The notes under the pieces were generated by a model that did no database searches, was not told the DNA's origin, and saw only the letters and a program-made list of their open reading frames with translations. From positions 682,001 to 746,000 of the forward strand of contig NZ_CP049867.1 in the NCBI RefSeq assembly GCF_011299595.1: 64,000 bases of DNA, in the 5' to 3' direction. A program made the translations under genes and the position numbers. Shown here one piece after another: positions 55,592 to 64,000 of the stretch. Source of the DNA: Nocardioides sp. HDW12B. Its GTDB lineage: Bacteria; Actinomycetota; Actinomycetes; Propionibacteriales; Nocardioidaceae. Within the stretch, counting starts at the first letter, position 1. Each line of letters begins with the position of its first letter.

Positions 55592-57391
55592 TCACCCCGG
55601 CAGGTCGCACACCACCGCGCCGGAGGTGACGGTGGCGCCGACCTCGGCCTGGAGGTTGGTGACGGTGCCGGCCTTGTGGGCCTTGAGAGGCTGCTCCATC
55701 TTCATGGCCTCGATGACGACGATGGTGTCGCCCTCGGCGACCTCCTGGCCCTCCTCGACGGCGACCTTGACGATGGTGCCCTGCATCGGGGAGGTGACGG
55801 AGTCGCCCGACGCGGCGGCGCCGGCCTTGGTGCCGGCGGACCGCTTCGGCTTCTTGGCGCCGCCGCCACCGGACCCGGCGGCGACCGCGAAGGCGGCCGG
55901 CAGCACGACGTCGAGGCGCTTGCCGCCGACCTCGACGGTGACGCGCTGACGCTCGCCCTCGTCGTCGGAGCCCGCTGAGCCCGCCGACCCCGAGTAGGGC
56001 TCGATCTGGTTGTCGAAGTCGGTCTCGATCCACTGCGTGTAGACGTCGAACGAGCCCTCGCCGCTGGGGTTCGAGGCCCCCACGTAGGCCGGGTCGGACA
56101 CGACGGCGCGGTGGAAGGGCAGGACGGTGGGCATGCCGTCGACGACGAACTCGTCGAGCGCGCGGCGCGAGCGCTCGAGCGCCTGGGTGCGGTCGCGGCC
56201 GGTGACGATGAGCTTGGCGATGAGGGAGTCGAACGAGCCGGGGACCGTCTCGCCGTTCTCGTAGCCGCCGTCGAGCCGGACGCCGGGGCCGCTCGGCGGC
56301 GACCAGGCGGTCAGCGTGCCGGGGGCGGGCATGAAGTTGGCGCCGCCGTCCTCGGCGTTGATGCGGTACTCGATCGAGTGGCCGCGGATCTCGGGGTCGT
56401 CGTAGCCGAGCTCCTCGCCGGCGGCGATCCGGAACATCTCGCGCACCAGGTCGATGCCGGTGACCTCCTCGGACACGCAGTGCTCGACCTGGAGGCGGGT
56501 GTTGACCTCGAGGAAGGAGATGGTGCCGTCCTGGGCGACGAGGAACTCGCAGGTGCCGGCGCCGTAGTAGCCGGCCTCGCGCAGGATCGCCTTGGAGGAC
56601 TCGTAGAGCCGCGAGACCTGGTCGTCGCTGAGGAACGGCGCGGGCGCCTCCTCGACGAGCTTCTGGTTGCGGCGCTGCAGCGAGCAGTCGCGGGTCGAGA
56701 CGACCACCACGTTGCCGTGCTGGTCGGCCAGGCACTGGGTCTCGACGTGGCGCGGCTTGTCGAGGAACTTCTCGACCAGGCACTCGCCGCGGCCGAACGC
56801 CGAGACCGCCTCGCGGACCGCCGACTCGTAGGCGTCGGGGATCTCCTCGACCGTTCGGGCGACCTTGAGGCCGCGGCCACCGCCGCCGAAGACCGCCTTG
56901 ATGGCGACCGGGAGGCCGTGCTCCTCGGCGAAGGCGACGACCTCGTCGGCGTCCTTCACCGCGTCCTTGGTGCCGGGCGCGAGCGGAGCCTTCGCGCGCT
57001 CGGCGATGTGCTTGGCCTTGGCCTTGTCGCCGAGCGCCTCGATCGCGGACGGCGGCGGGCCGATCCAGGTCAGCCCGGCGTCGATGACGGCCTGGGCGAA
57101 GTCGGCGTTCTCGGCCAGGAAGCCGTAGCCGGGGTGGACCGAGTCGGCGCCCGAGCGCTCGGCCACGGCGATGATCTTCTCGATGGAGAGGTAGGAGTCG
57201 CCGGGGGTGGCGCCCTCGAGGCTGTAGGCCTCGTCGGCCAGGCGCACGAACAGCGCATCGCGGTCGGGCTCGGCGTACACCGCGACGCTGCCGATGCCGG
57301 CGTCCTTGCAGGCGCGGACCACGCGGACCGCGATCTCCCCGCGGTTGGCGACGAGCACCTTCGCCAGGGGCTTGCTCTGCGACTCGGGCAC
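55592..57391 (-). CDS. Acetyl/propionyl-CoA carboxylase alpha chain (biotin carboxylase + BCCP)
   Basis: 599 aa. ATP-dependent carboxylation of biotin, then transfer via a beta subunit encoded elsewhere. Biotin-carboxylase part: [46 protein letters not shown] (ATP glycine loop), [13 protein letters not shown], and [18 protein letters not shown] (catalytic). A linker with Gly/Ala/Lys precedes the biotinyl domain EAMKMEQ with Lys564. GTG start 57391 follows GAAGGAG by six bases. Corresponds to the actinobacterial AccA3/PccA type. Confidence 0.94.
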   Translation of the reverse strand: MPESQSKPLAKVLVANRGEIAVRVVRACKDAGIGSVAVYAEPDRDALFVRLADEAYSLEGATPGDSYLSIEKIIAVAERSGADSVHPGYGFLAENADFAQAVIDAGLTWIGPPPSAIEALGDKAKAKHIAERAKAPLAPGTKDAVKDADEVVAFAEEHGLPVAIKAVFGGGGRGLKVARTVEEIPDAYESAVREAVSAFGRGECLVEKFLDKPRHVETQCLADQHGNVVVVSTRDCSLQRRNQKLVEEAPAPFLSDDQVSRLYESSKAILREAGYYGAGTCEFLVAQDGTISFLEVNTRLQVEHCVSEEVTGIDLVREMFRIAAGEELGYDDPEIRGHSIEYRINAEDGGANFMPAPGTLTAWSPPSGPGVRLDGGYENGETVPGSFDSLIAKLIVTGRDRTQALERSRRALDEFVVDGMPTVLPFHRAVVSDPAYVGASNPSGEGSFDVYTQWIETDFDNQIEPYSGSAGSAGSDDEGERQRVTVEVGGKRLDVVLPAAFAVAAGSGGGGAKKPKRSAGTKAGAAASGDSVTSPMQGTIVKVAVEEGQEVAEGDTIVVIEAMKMEQPLKAHKAGTVTNLQAEVGATVTSGAVVCDLPG

Positions 57392-57592
57392 GCCGGGTCT
57401 CCTTCGTCTCGCACGGTTCGGGCGCTTCGGAGTGTAGGGCCCGACGCGGACGCCCGCGGCAGGGTCCCGGGTACGACGTACGTCTGAGGGGGTAACCCGT
57501 GTCACGTCGGCTCGTTTGACCGACACTGGACCACCTGATCCATCCGTGATCCATGCCTGACCCACCCGACGTCGTCGTCTCGAGAGGCACCC

Positions 57593-58405
57593 ATGCGCTC
57601 CTTCCGGACCACCGCCCGCTCCCTGCTCGCCACGGCCGCGCTCGTGGTGGCGCCGCTCGCCGTCACCGGGGTCGTCGCCGGTCCCGCCGACGCGATCGTC
57701 GGCGGCTCCTCGGTGCCGAACGGGAAGTACGCCTTCATGGCCTCGGTGCAGGACCGCGGCAGCGAGGGCTCCGACGGCCACTTCTGCGGCGGCTCGGTCA
57801 TCGCCAAGCGCTGGGTGCTCACCGCGGCCCACTGCATGGAGGGCGAACGGCCGCGCGCGCTGCAGGTGGTGGTCGGCCGCACCGACCTCGAGCAGACCGG
57901 TCGCGGGCAGACGGCGAAGGTCGAGCGCATCGTGGTGCACCCGAAGTACGCCGAGACCGGCACCTTCGACGCCGCGCTGATCAAGGTCGACCGGGCCCTG
58001 AAGGTGCCGAAGATCGCGCTGGCGCCGCTGCGCAACCAGAGCCTGGAGCGCAGCGGGACCAAGCTGACCGTCACCGGCTGGGGCACCGAGTTCTTCGGCT
58101 CGCCCGTCATCCCCTCGCGGATGAAGTCGGTTGGTGTCGAGGCCGTCGCGGACGCCGACTGCACCGCCAACGAGACGCAGGGCTTCAACGCCGCGTCGGA
58201 GGTCTGCGCCGAGGCGCTGGGCGGCGACTCCTGCCAGGGCGACTCCGGCGGTCCGCTCTTCGGTCGGCTCTCCGACGGCCGCCGGGTCCAGGTCGGCATC
58301 GTGTCCTACGGCGTCGGCTGTGCGTTCCCGGAGTTCCCGGGCGTCTACGGCGAGGTCAACAACCCCTCGATCCGCCGCTTCATCACCCGCACCGCGGGTC
58401 TCTGA
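57593..58405 (+). CDS. Secreted trypsin-like serine protease
   Basis: 270 aa. Signal peptide ([20 protein letters not shown]) then mature start [10 protein letters not shown]. Chymotrypsin-fold triad: His in [10 protein letters not shown], Asp in [10 protein letters not shown], Ser in [13 protein letters not shown] trypsin-like Asp six residues before the active Ser ([11 protein letters not shown]) suggests cleavage after Lys or Arg. Likely activated by removal of a very short propeptide. Divergent from the carboxylase gene. Confidence 0.92.
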   Translation: MRSFRTTARSLLATAALVVAPLAVTGVVAGPADAIVGGSSVPNGKYAFMASVQDRGSEGSDGHFCGGSVIAKRWVLTAAHCMEGERPRALQVVVGRTDLEQTGRGQTAKVERIVVHPKYAETGTFDAALIKVDRALKVPKIALAPLRNQSLERSGTKLTVTGWGTEFFGSPVIPSRMKSVGVEAVADADCTANETQGFNAASEVCAEALGGDSCQGDSGGPLFGRLSDGRRVQVGIVSYGVGCAFPEFPGVYGEVNNPSIRRFITRTAGL

Positions 58406-58417
58406 GGCGCGAGCCGC

Positions 58418-60034
58418 TCAGGCGGCGACCAGGTCGCGACGGCGTACGCCGAGCGCGCCGAGGGCCGTCAGCGCCACGGCGAGGAGCGTCAGGGTGAGCA
58501 GCGGGGCGGGCGTGGGGTCGTCGAGCGGCACCTGAGGGGTCCGCGTGAACGGTGACAGGTCGAGGGTCCACTGCGGCAGCGACAGCACCTCGCCCAGCCA
58601 GCCGATGACGAAACACACCGCGAGCACGCCCCACGTCAGCCCGGACCACCGCGGCGCCCACCCCAGGACGGCCACGGCCACGGCGCCGAGGACGAGCGTG
58701 GCGGGCAGGTAGGACAGCGCGGCCAGCGTCAGCAACGGCACCTGGCCCGCGTCGCCGCTCACCAGGGCGTACGCCGTGCCCGCGCCGAGCCCGGTGCAGG
58801 CCAGCACCACCGTCGAGCCTCCGACCGTGACGGCCAGCCAGGAGGCCAGCCACCGCGAGCGTGACAGCGGGGTGGCCAGCAGCCACTCGGTGCGGGCCGC
58901 GGCCTCCTCGCCGCGGACCCGGAGCGCCGAGCCGACCGTGAACCCGGCCGCCACCAGCGCGGCGATGGTCATGACCATGGCGAAGTAGGCGTCGACCACC
59001 GTGGCGCCGCCGGAGGTGCGGCGGAACACCTCGGCGATGTCGGGGTTGCTCTCGACGAGCTCCTGCACGTCCTGGCCGAGCGACCCGAAGGCGACGCCGA
59101 GGACGGCCATGCCGGCGGCCCAGGCCACGATCGCGGTCCGCTGCAGGCGCAGCGCGAGACCGACGGGCGAGACGAGCAGCGACGACGCGCGGGCGGGCCC
59201 CGGACGGGCGGCCACCAGCCCGCTGCCGACGTCGCGCCGGGTCGTGAGCCAGCCCGCCAGCGCCACGAGCGCCACCGCGACAGCGGCCGCGAGCGCGAGG
59301 GGCCACCACCGCTCTTCGCCGAAGGCCCGCACCGCCTGCACCCACCCGAAGGGCGAGGCCCAGCTCAGGCCGTTGCCGGCCACGTCCCCGACGGCCCGCA
59401 CCAGGAACGCGGCGCCGAGGACGGCCAGGCACAGCCCGGTGGCAGCCCGGCTGTGCTCCGCGACCTGGGCCGCCACCAGCGCCAGACCGGTGAACACCCA
59501 GCCCAGCGCGGCCACGGAGGCGCCGTACAGCAGGGAGCCGGAGGGGGGCAGCCCGACGGCGAGGAAGGTCGCGGCGATCCCGAGCCCGACCGCGGCGCAC
59601 GCCGCCGAGACCACGAGACCGACCGCCAGCAGGTCGGCCTGACGTCCCAGCACGCCGGCGCGCAGCAGCTCGGTGCGGCCCGCCTCCTCGTCGGCGCGGG
59701 TGTGGCGCAGCGTGACGAGGACGGCCATGAGCGCGACCCCGACCAGCGCGGTGAAGGTCACCTCGAAGACGGTGATGCCGCCCAGGGTGTCCACCGCCGT
59801 CGGCGGACCGGTCATCGCGATCGTCGCGGTGCTGCTCCCGACGCTGCGGGCGTAACCGGCCTGGGCCTCGGGCGTGCCGTAGACGCCCTGCACCGCGGCG
59901 GCGGAGAAGCCGACCAGGCCGACCTGCGCCCCCAGCCACACCGGCAGCCGGACGCGGTCGCGGCGCAGGACGAGGCGGACCAGCGCGAGCGTGCCGGTGA
60001 AGCGGTCCGGCCCCACGCGGCGGCGCGTGGTCAC
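58418..60034 (-). CDS. ABC-2 family exporter permease
   Basis: 538 aa, about twelve helices in two halves, each with a loop after the fourth helix. Features [35 protein letters not shown] and [27 protein letters not shown] are typical of the tetronasin/TnrB2-like permeases that work with DrrA-type ATPases. The start GTG overlaps the ATPase stop (GTGA). Substrate unknown; multidrug or antibiotic export is common in the group. Confidence 0.85.
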   Translation of the reverse strand: MTTRRRVGPDRFTGTLALVRLVLRRDRVRLPVWLGAQVGLVGFSAAAVQGVYGTPEAQAGYARSVGSSTATIAMTGPPTAVDTLGGITVFEVTFTALVGVALMAVLVTLRHTRADEEAGRTELLRAGVLGRQADLLAVGLVVSAACAAVGLGIAATFLAVGLPPSGSLLYGASVAALGWVFTGLALVAAQVAEHSRAATGLCLAVLGAAFLVRAVGDVAGNGLSWASPFGWVQAVRAFGEERWWPLALAAAVAVALVALAGWLTTRRDVGSGLVAARPGPARASSLLVSPVGLALRLQRTAIVAWAAGMAVLGVAFGSLGQDVQELVESNPDIAEVFRRTSGGATVVDAYFAMVMTIAALVAAGFTVGSALRVRGEEAAARTEWLLATPLSRSRWLASWLAVTVGGSTVVLACTGLGAGTAYALVSGDAGQVPLLTLAALSYLPATLVLGAVAVAVLGWAPRWSGLTWGVLAVCFVIGWLGEVLSLPQWTLDLSPFTRTPQVPLDDPTPAPLLTLTLLAVALTALGALGVRRRDLVAA

Positions 60035-60963
60035 GAGCCGCCTCCGTCCGGCGGCGGGTCGGCGGCGGGCTCGTCGCGGCCGTACTGGCGCAGGAACAGC
60101 TCCTCCAGCGTCGGCGGGTGGCTGACCAGCGAGCGGACGCCGTGCGGGGCGAGGTGGGACACGACAGCGTCGAGGTGGTCCGAGCCCACCTGGAGCGAGA
60201 CCCGGTGACCGTCGGTGTCGAGGCGTCGCAGCGCGGTGACGCCCGGCAGTGCGGCCAGGCCGGGGACGGGGCTGGCGGTCTCGACCACGAGCGAGGTCAG
60301 GGCCAGGCCGCGGAGCTCGTCGAGCGTGCCGGTCCGCACCGTGCGGCCGGCGCGGATGATGCTCACGCGGTCGCAGAGCTCCTCGACCTCGGCCAGGATG
60401 TGGCTCGACAGCAGCACGGTGCGGCCCTCGCGGCGCACCTCGCGGATGCAGTCCTGGAACTCCTCCTCCATGAGCGGGTCGAGTCCCGAGGTCGGCTCGT
60501 CGAGGATGAGCAGCTCGGCGCGCGAGGCCAGCGCGGCGACCAGGCCCACCTTCTGGCGGTTGCCCTTGGAGTAGGCGCGGGTCTTCTTGGTGGGGTCGAG
60601 CGCGAAGCGCTCCAGCAGCGCGTCGCGCCGCTCGTGGTCGACCTCGCCCCGCAGCCGCCCGAGGACGTCGATGACCTCGCCGCCGGTGAGCTGGGGCCAC
60701 AGCGTCACGTCGCCGGGCACGTAGGCCAGCCGCCGGTGCACCCGGGTCGCCTCCGACCACGGGTCGCCGCCGAGCAGGCGCACCTGCCCGGAGGTGGCGC
60801 GCAGCAGCCCGAGCAGCACCCGGATCGTGGTCGACTTGCCCGACCCGTTGGGCCCGAGGAACCCGTGCACCTCACCCGGGCCGACCACCAGGTCCAGCCC
60901 GTCGAGCGCACGGAACCCGCCGAACTGCTTGACCAGGTCGCGCACCTCGATCACGTCCGCCAT
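60031..60963 (-). CDS. ABC transporter ATPase
   Basis: 310 aa. [19 protein letters not shown] (Walker A), [11 protein letters not shown] (signature variant of LSGGQ), [13 protein letters not shown] (Walker B) and [11 protein letters not shown] (His switch). C-terminal extension after residue 220 has a DrrA-like DUF4162 pattern. ATG 60963 is exactly six bases after TACGTT (minus strand, 60975-60970), so it is leaderless. The operon goes into the permease. Confidence 0.93.
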   Translation of the reverse strand: MADVIEVRDLVKQFGGFRALDGLDLVVGPGEVHGFLGPNGSGKSTTIRVLLGLLRATSGQVRLLGGDPWSEATRVHRRLAYVPGDVTLWPQLTGGEVIDVLGRLRGEVDHERRDALLERFALDPTKKTRAYSKGNRQKVGLVAALASRAELLILDEPTSGLDPLMEEEFQDCIREVRREGRTVLLSSHILAEVEELCDRVSIIRAGRTVRTGTLDELRGLALTSLVVETASPVPGLAALPGVTALRRLDTDGHRVSLQVGSDHLDAVVSHLAPHGVRSLVSHPPTLEELFLRQYGRDEPAADPPPDGGGS

Positions 60964-61083
60964 GCCCAGAACGTAGGCGGGCCGGGAGGGGAGCCGTCAG
61001 GGCCGAGGGTCCACACCTGAGGAGTCTCTCGGCGGGGCACCATCAGGAACGGAACCGACCTGATGGGGTCCTAGCGTGGCGGC

Positions 61084-61665
61084 ATGAGCGATTCACCGAT
61101 CCCCAGCCCGATGTCCAGCCCGACCCCGTCCACGGACCCGGACGCCGACGAGCGCGCCGACCTCCTCGAGGCTCTCCGCAAGCACCGGGGCCTGTTCCGG
61201 GTCACGGTCCAGGGTCTGAGCGACGAGCAGGCGGCCAGCCGTCCGACCGTCAGCGAGCTCAGCCTCGGCGGCCTCGTCAAGCACGTCAGCGCCACCGAGG
61301 CGGAGTGGGCGCGCTTCGTCGTCGAGGGCCCTGCCACGCAGCCGGACATGGACTGGGGCAGCATCGACTGGTCGAACCCGCCGCCGGAGGTGCTGGAGTA
61401 CCAGAACCAGTTCCGCATGGTGGAGGGGGACACGCTGGCCGGCATCCTCGCGAGGTACGACGAGGTGGCCGCCGCCACCGACGCGCTGGTGCAGCGCGTC
61501 GACCTCGCGGCCCGGCACCCGCTCCCGGCGGCGCCGTGGTTCGAGCCCGGGGCGACCTGGAGCGCGCGGCGCACCTTCGCCCACGTCGTGGCCGAGACCG
61601 CCCAGCACGCCGGTCACGCAGACATCCTGCGCGAGACGATCGACGGCCAGAAGTCGATGGGCTGA
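61084..61665 (+). CDS. DinB/DUF664 family protein
   Basis: 193 aa, four-helix bundle pattern. Metal-binding His in GGLVKHVSATEAEW and HVVAETAQHAGHADILRE (HxxxH). Family members are mycothiol- or bacillithiol-linked transferases or stress proteins; this one has a 25-residue Pro/Ser-rich N-terminus. Leaderless: TAGCGT (61072-61077), ATG six bases later. The exact reaction is unknown. Confidence 0.85.
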   Translation: MSDSPIPSPMSSPTPSTDPDADERADLLEALRKHRGLFRVTVQGLSDEQAASRPTVSELSLGGLVKHVSATEAEWARFVVEGPATQPDMDWGSIDWSNPPPEVLEYQNQFRMVEGDTLAGILARYDEVAAATDALVQRVDLAARHPLPAAPWFEPGATWSARRTFAHVVAETAQHAGHADILRETIDGQKSMG

Positions 61666-61713
61666 GCGAGCCCGGGGCCGGGGTGGTCAGGGCGGGGGGC
61701 GGCCGCCGCGCGG

Positions 61714-62097
61714 TCAGCGTTGCAGTGCGCGCAGGTCAGCCCGGCAGCGCTGCTCGACCCGGTCGATCTCGACCAGGGTGGCCTCGATGTCGTCGCGCAG
61801 CCGGTGCAGCTCGGAGCGCCGCACGTCGCACTGGGCGATGAGGAACTCCAGCTGGCCCGCCTCGCCCGGCGGCTCGTCGTACATGTTGACGATGACGCCG
61901 ATCTGGTCGAGCGAGAAGCCGAGGCGCTTGCCGCGCAGGATCAGCTCGAGGCGGATGCGGTCGCGCTGGCGGTAGACGCGCGCGGTGCCGACGCGCTCGG
62001 GGGAGAGCAGGCCGAGCTGCTCGTAGTGGCGCAGGGTCCGCAGCGTGACGTCGTACTCCTGCGCGAGCTCGGTGATGCTCCAGGTGCGGTCAGCCAT
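61714..62097 (-). CDS. MerR family transcriptional regulator
   Basis: 127 aa. HTH: SITELAQEYDVTLRTLRHYEQLGLLSPERVG, followed by a dimerisation helix (ELHRLRDDIEATLVEIDRVEQR). AGGAGG five bases before the ATG 62097 decides the start. No metal-binding Cys pattern in the C-terminus. Divergent from the acyl-CoA dehydrogenase gene with a shared operator candidate. Probably controls fatty-acyl or branched-chain degradation, as similar MerR proteins do elsewhere. Confidence 0.9.
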   Translation of the reverse strand: MADRTWSITELAQEYDVTLRTLRHYEQLGLLSPERVGTARVYRQRDRIRLELILRGKRLGFSLDQIGVIVNMYDEPPGEAGQLEFLIAQCDVRRSELHRLRDDIEATLVEIDRVEQRCRADLRALQR

Positions 62098-62145
62098 CCG
62101 GTCCTCCTGGATCTCGACGAGCTCGGTCACCGGGGCTCGCTTGCC

Positions 62146-62165
62146 TTACGTTGACGTCAGCGTCA
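62146..62165. promoter_or_regulatory. MerR operator candidate
   Basis: TTACGTTGACGTCAGCGTCA matches a perfect 20-bp palindrome with two changes. It lies between the divergent MerR and acyl-CoA dehydrogenase genes. It contains TTGACGTCA, the core of the palindrome upstream of icd. Confidence 0.55.
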
Positions 62166-62177
62166 CACACTGGGGGC

Positions 62178-63362
62178 ATGACTTTCGAGCTGTCCGCCGA
62201 GCACGAGGACTTCCGCCGCAGCATCCGCGACTTCGCCGAGAAGGAGGTCGCGCCCCACGTCGCCGGCTGGGACCGCGCCCACCACTTCCCGGTCGACCTG
62301 GTGGCCAAGATGGGCGACCTGGGGCTGTTCGGCCTCACCGCCCCCGAGGAGTACGGCGGCGCCGGTGACGACGGCGACTTCACCAGCCTCTGCGTGGCCA
62401 TCGAGGAGCTCGGCCGCGTCGACCAGTCGGTCGGCATCACCCTGGAGGCCGCGGTCGGGCTGGGCATCAACCCGATCCAGACGTTCGGCACCAAGGAGCA
62501 GCAGGACCGCTGGCTGCCCGACCTGGTGGCCGGCAAGGCGATCGCGGGCTTCGGGCTGACCGAGCCCGGTGCCGGCTCCGACGCGGGCGCGACGGCGACC
62601 AAGGCCGAGCTCGTCGACGACGAGTGGGTCGTCAACGGCGCCAAGCAGTTCATCACCAACTCCGGCTCCGAGATCACCTCCTGCGTGACGGTGACCGCCC
62701 GGACCGGGACGCGGGACAACGGTTCGCCGGAGATCAGCGCGATCATCCTGCCGGCGGGCACGCCCGGTTTCGTGGCCGAGAAGGCCTACGACAAGCTCGG
62801 CTGGCACCTCTCCGACACCCACCCGCTGACCTTCACCGACGCGCGCGTGCCGGCCGACCACCTGCTGGGGGAGCGCGGCCGCGGCTTCGCGCAGTTCCTC
62901 GCCACCCTCGACGACGGCCGGGTCGCGATCGCGGCCCTGGCGGTCGGCTGCATCCAGGCGTGCCTGGACATGAGCGTGGAGTACGCCGGCGAGCGGCAGA
63001 CGTTCGGCGGCCCGATCGGGCGCAAGCAGGGCGTGGCGTTCCAGATCGCCGACCTCGAGGTCATGCTCCAGGCGTCGCGCGCGCTGACCTACAAGGCGGC
63101 CGCGATGAAGGACGCCGGGCGGCACACCGGGTCGTCGATGAAGGAGTTCAAGCGGGCGGCCGCGGTGGCCAAGCTCTACGCCACCGAGTCGGCGGTGACG
63201 GCGACTCGGATCGCCACCCAGGTCTTCGGCGGCTACGGCTTCATGGAGGAGTACCCGGTGGCGCGCTTCTACCGCGACGCCAAGATCCTCGAGATCGGCG
63301 AGGGAACCTCCGAGGTCCAGCGCATGCTCATCGCCCGGGGACTCGGCCTCCCCGTCGAGTGA
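62178..63362 (+). CDS. Acyl-CoA dehydrogenase
   Basis: 394 aa. FAD-dependent alpha,beta-desaturation of an acyl-CoA. FGLTEPGAGSDAGATATKAE (FAD/substrate motif), NGAKQFITNSG, GGYGFMEEYPVARFYRDAKI and EIGEGTSEVQRM near the C-terminus; the catalytic base is a Glu in the usual position for short- and medium-chain types. Position relative to Maf and the carboxylase cluster resembles fadE25 of M. tuberculosis. Start ATG 62178 with GGGGG just upstream. Confidence 0.93.
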   Translation: MTFELSAEHEDFRRSIRDFAEKEVAPHVAGWDRAHHFPVDLVAKMGDLGLFGLTAPEEYGGAGDDGDFTSLCVAIEELGRVDQSVGITLEAAVGLGINPIQTFGTKEQQDRWLPDLVAGKAIAGFGLTEPGAGSDAGATATKAELVDDEWVVNGAKQFITNSGSEITSCVTVTARTGTRDNGSPEISAIILPAGTPGFVAEKAYDKLGWHLSDTHPLTFTDARVPADHLLGERGRGFAQFLATLDDGRVAIAALAVGCIQACLDMSVEYAGERQTFGGPIGRKQGVAFQIADLEVMLQASRALTYKAAAMKDAGRHTGSSMKEFKRAAAVAKLYATESAVTATRIATQVFGGYGFMEEYPVARFYRDAKILEIGEGTSEVQRMLIARGLGLPVE

Positions 63363-63381
63363 CGCCTCCACCACAATCGCG

Positions 63382-63438
63382 CACAAGAACGTTCATGTGA
63401 CGTGAGAGCGTCACAGCCGCCACATGAGCGGTCTTGTG
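63382..63438. terminator. Branched hairpin between acyl-CoA dehydrogenase and a small gene
   Basis: CACAAGAACGTTCATGTG (63382-63399) matches the complement of CACATGAGCGGTCTTGTG (63421-63438) at 16 of 18 positions. An inner GTGACG/CGTCAC pair (63397-63402 with 63409-63414) would compete. It lies between convergent genes, so it is likely a bidirectional terminator. Confidence 0.6.
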
Positions 63439-63455
63439 AACGAAAAGGTGAGGGG

Positions 63456-63647
63456 TCAGGCGGGGGTGGGGAGGTCCGGGCCGTCGTCGGCGGGGTCGGC
63501 CGAGTCGTGGGCGGCGGTGCGCTCGTCGGAGTCGGCGAGGATCGCCTCGGCCTGGGCCTCGGGGTCCTCGCTGCCGGCCGCCTTCTCCTCGGGCAGCAGG
63601 TCGGCGCGGGTCTCCACACGCTCGCGGTCGCGGTCGGTCTCACTCAT
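63456..63647 (-). CDS. Small acidic hydrophilic protein
   Basis: 63 aa, MSETDRDRERVETRADLLP, then ending rich in Asp, Glu and Ala. No fold recognised; intrinsically disordered by composition. Near-leaderless: TAGGGT (63660-63655, minus strand) seven bases before the ATG. Codon pattern is coding-like and its position next to Maf may be conserved. Confidence 0.6.
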   Translation of the reverse strand: MSETDRDRERVETRADLLPEEKAAGSEDPEAQAEAILADSDERTAAHDSADPADDGPDLPTPA

Positions 63648-63684
63648 GCTCCCGACCCTACGGCAGCCGGCCCGACCGGCCGCG

Positions 63685-64000
63685 TCAGTCGGGTCGGGGC
63701 GCCCAGAAGTCGGTCCACGCGTGGCCCAGGTCGGCCAGCAGCTCGCGCAGCAGCGGCAGGCTGATCCCCACCACGTTGTGCGGGTCGCCCTCGATGCCGG
63801 CGACGAAGGCGCCGCCGAGCCCGTCGAGGGTGAAGGCGCCGGCCACCTCGAGCGGCTCGCCGGTGGCGACGTACGCCGTGATCTCGGCGTCGGTGACCTC
63901 GGCGAAGCGGACCGTCGTGGCACCCGCCCCGACGACCTGGCGTCCGGTGTCGAGGTCGACGACGCAGTGGCCGGTGTGGAGCACCCCGGTGCGCCCCCGC
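63685..64000 (-). CDS. Maf family nucleotide pyrophosphatase (5' end beyond right edge)
   Basis: Partial: the last 105 codons are visible; the start lies beyond the right edge. [21 protein letters not shown] is the middle of Maf (family motif LSGRSGxxHTG...), followed by [35 protein letters not shown] and [12 protein letters not shown]. Members hydrolyse non-canonical or methylated nucleoside triphosphates. In actinobacteria this gene usually stands next to the acyl-CoA carboxylase epsilon and beta genes, which would lie to the right. Confidence 0.92.
   Translation of the reverse strand, partial: RGRTGVLHTGHCVVDLDTGRQVVGAGATTVRFAEVTDAEITAYVATGEPLEVAGAFTLDGLGGAFVAGIEGDPHNVVGISLPLLRELLADLGHAWTDFWAPRPD

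Overview
The window is chromosomal DNA from a very high-GC actinobacterium. Codon third positions are almost all G or C, GTG and TTG starts are common, and many genes have TANNNT -10 boxes 6-8 nt before the start codon (leaderless or near-leaderless mRNAs). Gene content and order suggest Nocardioidaceae (Nocardioides-like); this is inferred from content, not from a marker-gene tree. I found no rRNA, tRNA, CRISPR array, transposase or prophage gene. Most of the window is housekeeping DNA.

Layout. 0-9 kb: a secreted penicillin-acylase-family protein cut by the left edge, then the block perM-like / purN / ZTP riboswitch / purH, an RTX-type secreted protein, folD, a DUF3017 membrane protein and mdh. 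9-19 kb: an SDR, an SRPBCC protein, an MFS exporter, a GNAT, monomeric NADP-isocitrate dehydrogenase, a secreted endo/exonuclease-fold protein, a double-GNAT protein, a CNNM/CBS membrane protein and a DUF4328 protein whose gene overlaps it tail to tail. 19-31 kb: trpS, a 2H phosphoesterase, a second penicillin acylase, mutA-mutB, an ArsR/AHSA1 pair, a damaged-looking divergent MerR/membrane-protein pair, meaB and an M20 amidohydrolase.

31-53 kb is dominated by nucleoside uptake and breakdown. A BMP-type ABC importer (lipoprotein, double ATPase, two permeases) is followed by cdd, a P450, deoA, a MaoC dehydratase and add. Further on come a double aldehyde dehydrogenase, deoC, a phosphosugar mutase, a crotonase and a purine nucleoside phosphorylase. 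Together they import nucleosides, deaminate and phosphorolyse them, isomerise (deoxy)ribose-1-P, cleave deoxyribose-5-P and oxidise the acetaldehyde. A GGCT-fold protein and an LpdA-type flavoprotein follow.

53-64 kb: a SpoIID-domain secreted protein, a solitary methyltransferase gene bracketed by 84-bp inverted repeats, a biotin-dependent carboxylase alpha chain, a secreted trypsin-like protease, an ABC-2 exporter, a DinB protein, a MerR regulator divergent from an acyl-CoA dehydrogenase, a small acidic protein and the C-terminal part of Maf. The carboxylase alpha chain, MutAB and MeaB together make a propionyl-CoA to succinyl-CoA route, apart from the carboxylase beta chain and the epimerase, which are not in the window.

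The least ordinary material is non-coding: palindromic elements just downstream of genes (14.7, 54.5 and 55.5 kb are one family; 7.7, 44.1 and 63.4 kb are unrelated palindromes), the methyltransferase bracketed by inverted repeats, a GGTCTCGAC-type repeat inside the mutB coding sequence, and two coding repeats read on both strands where convergent genes overlap.
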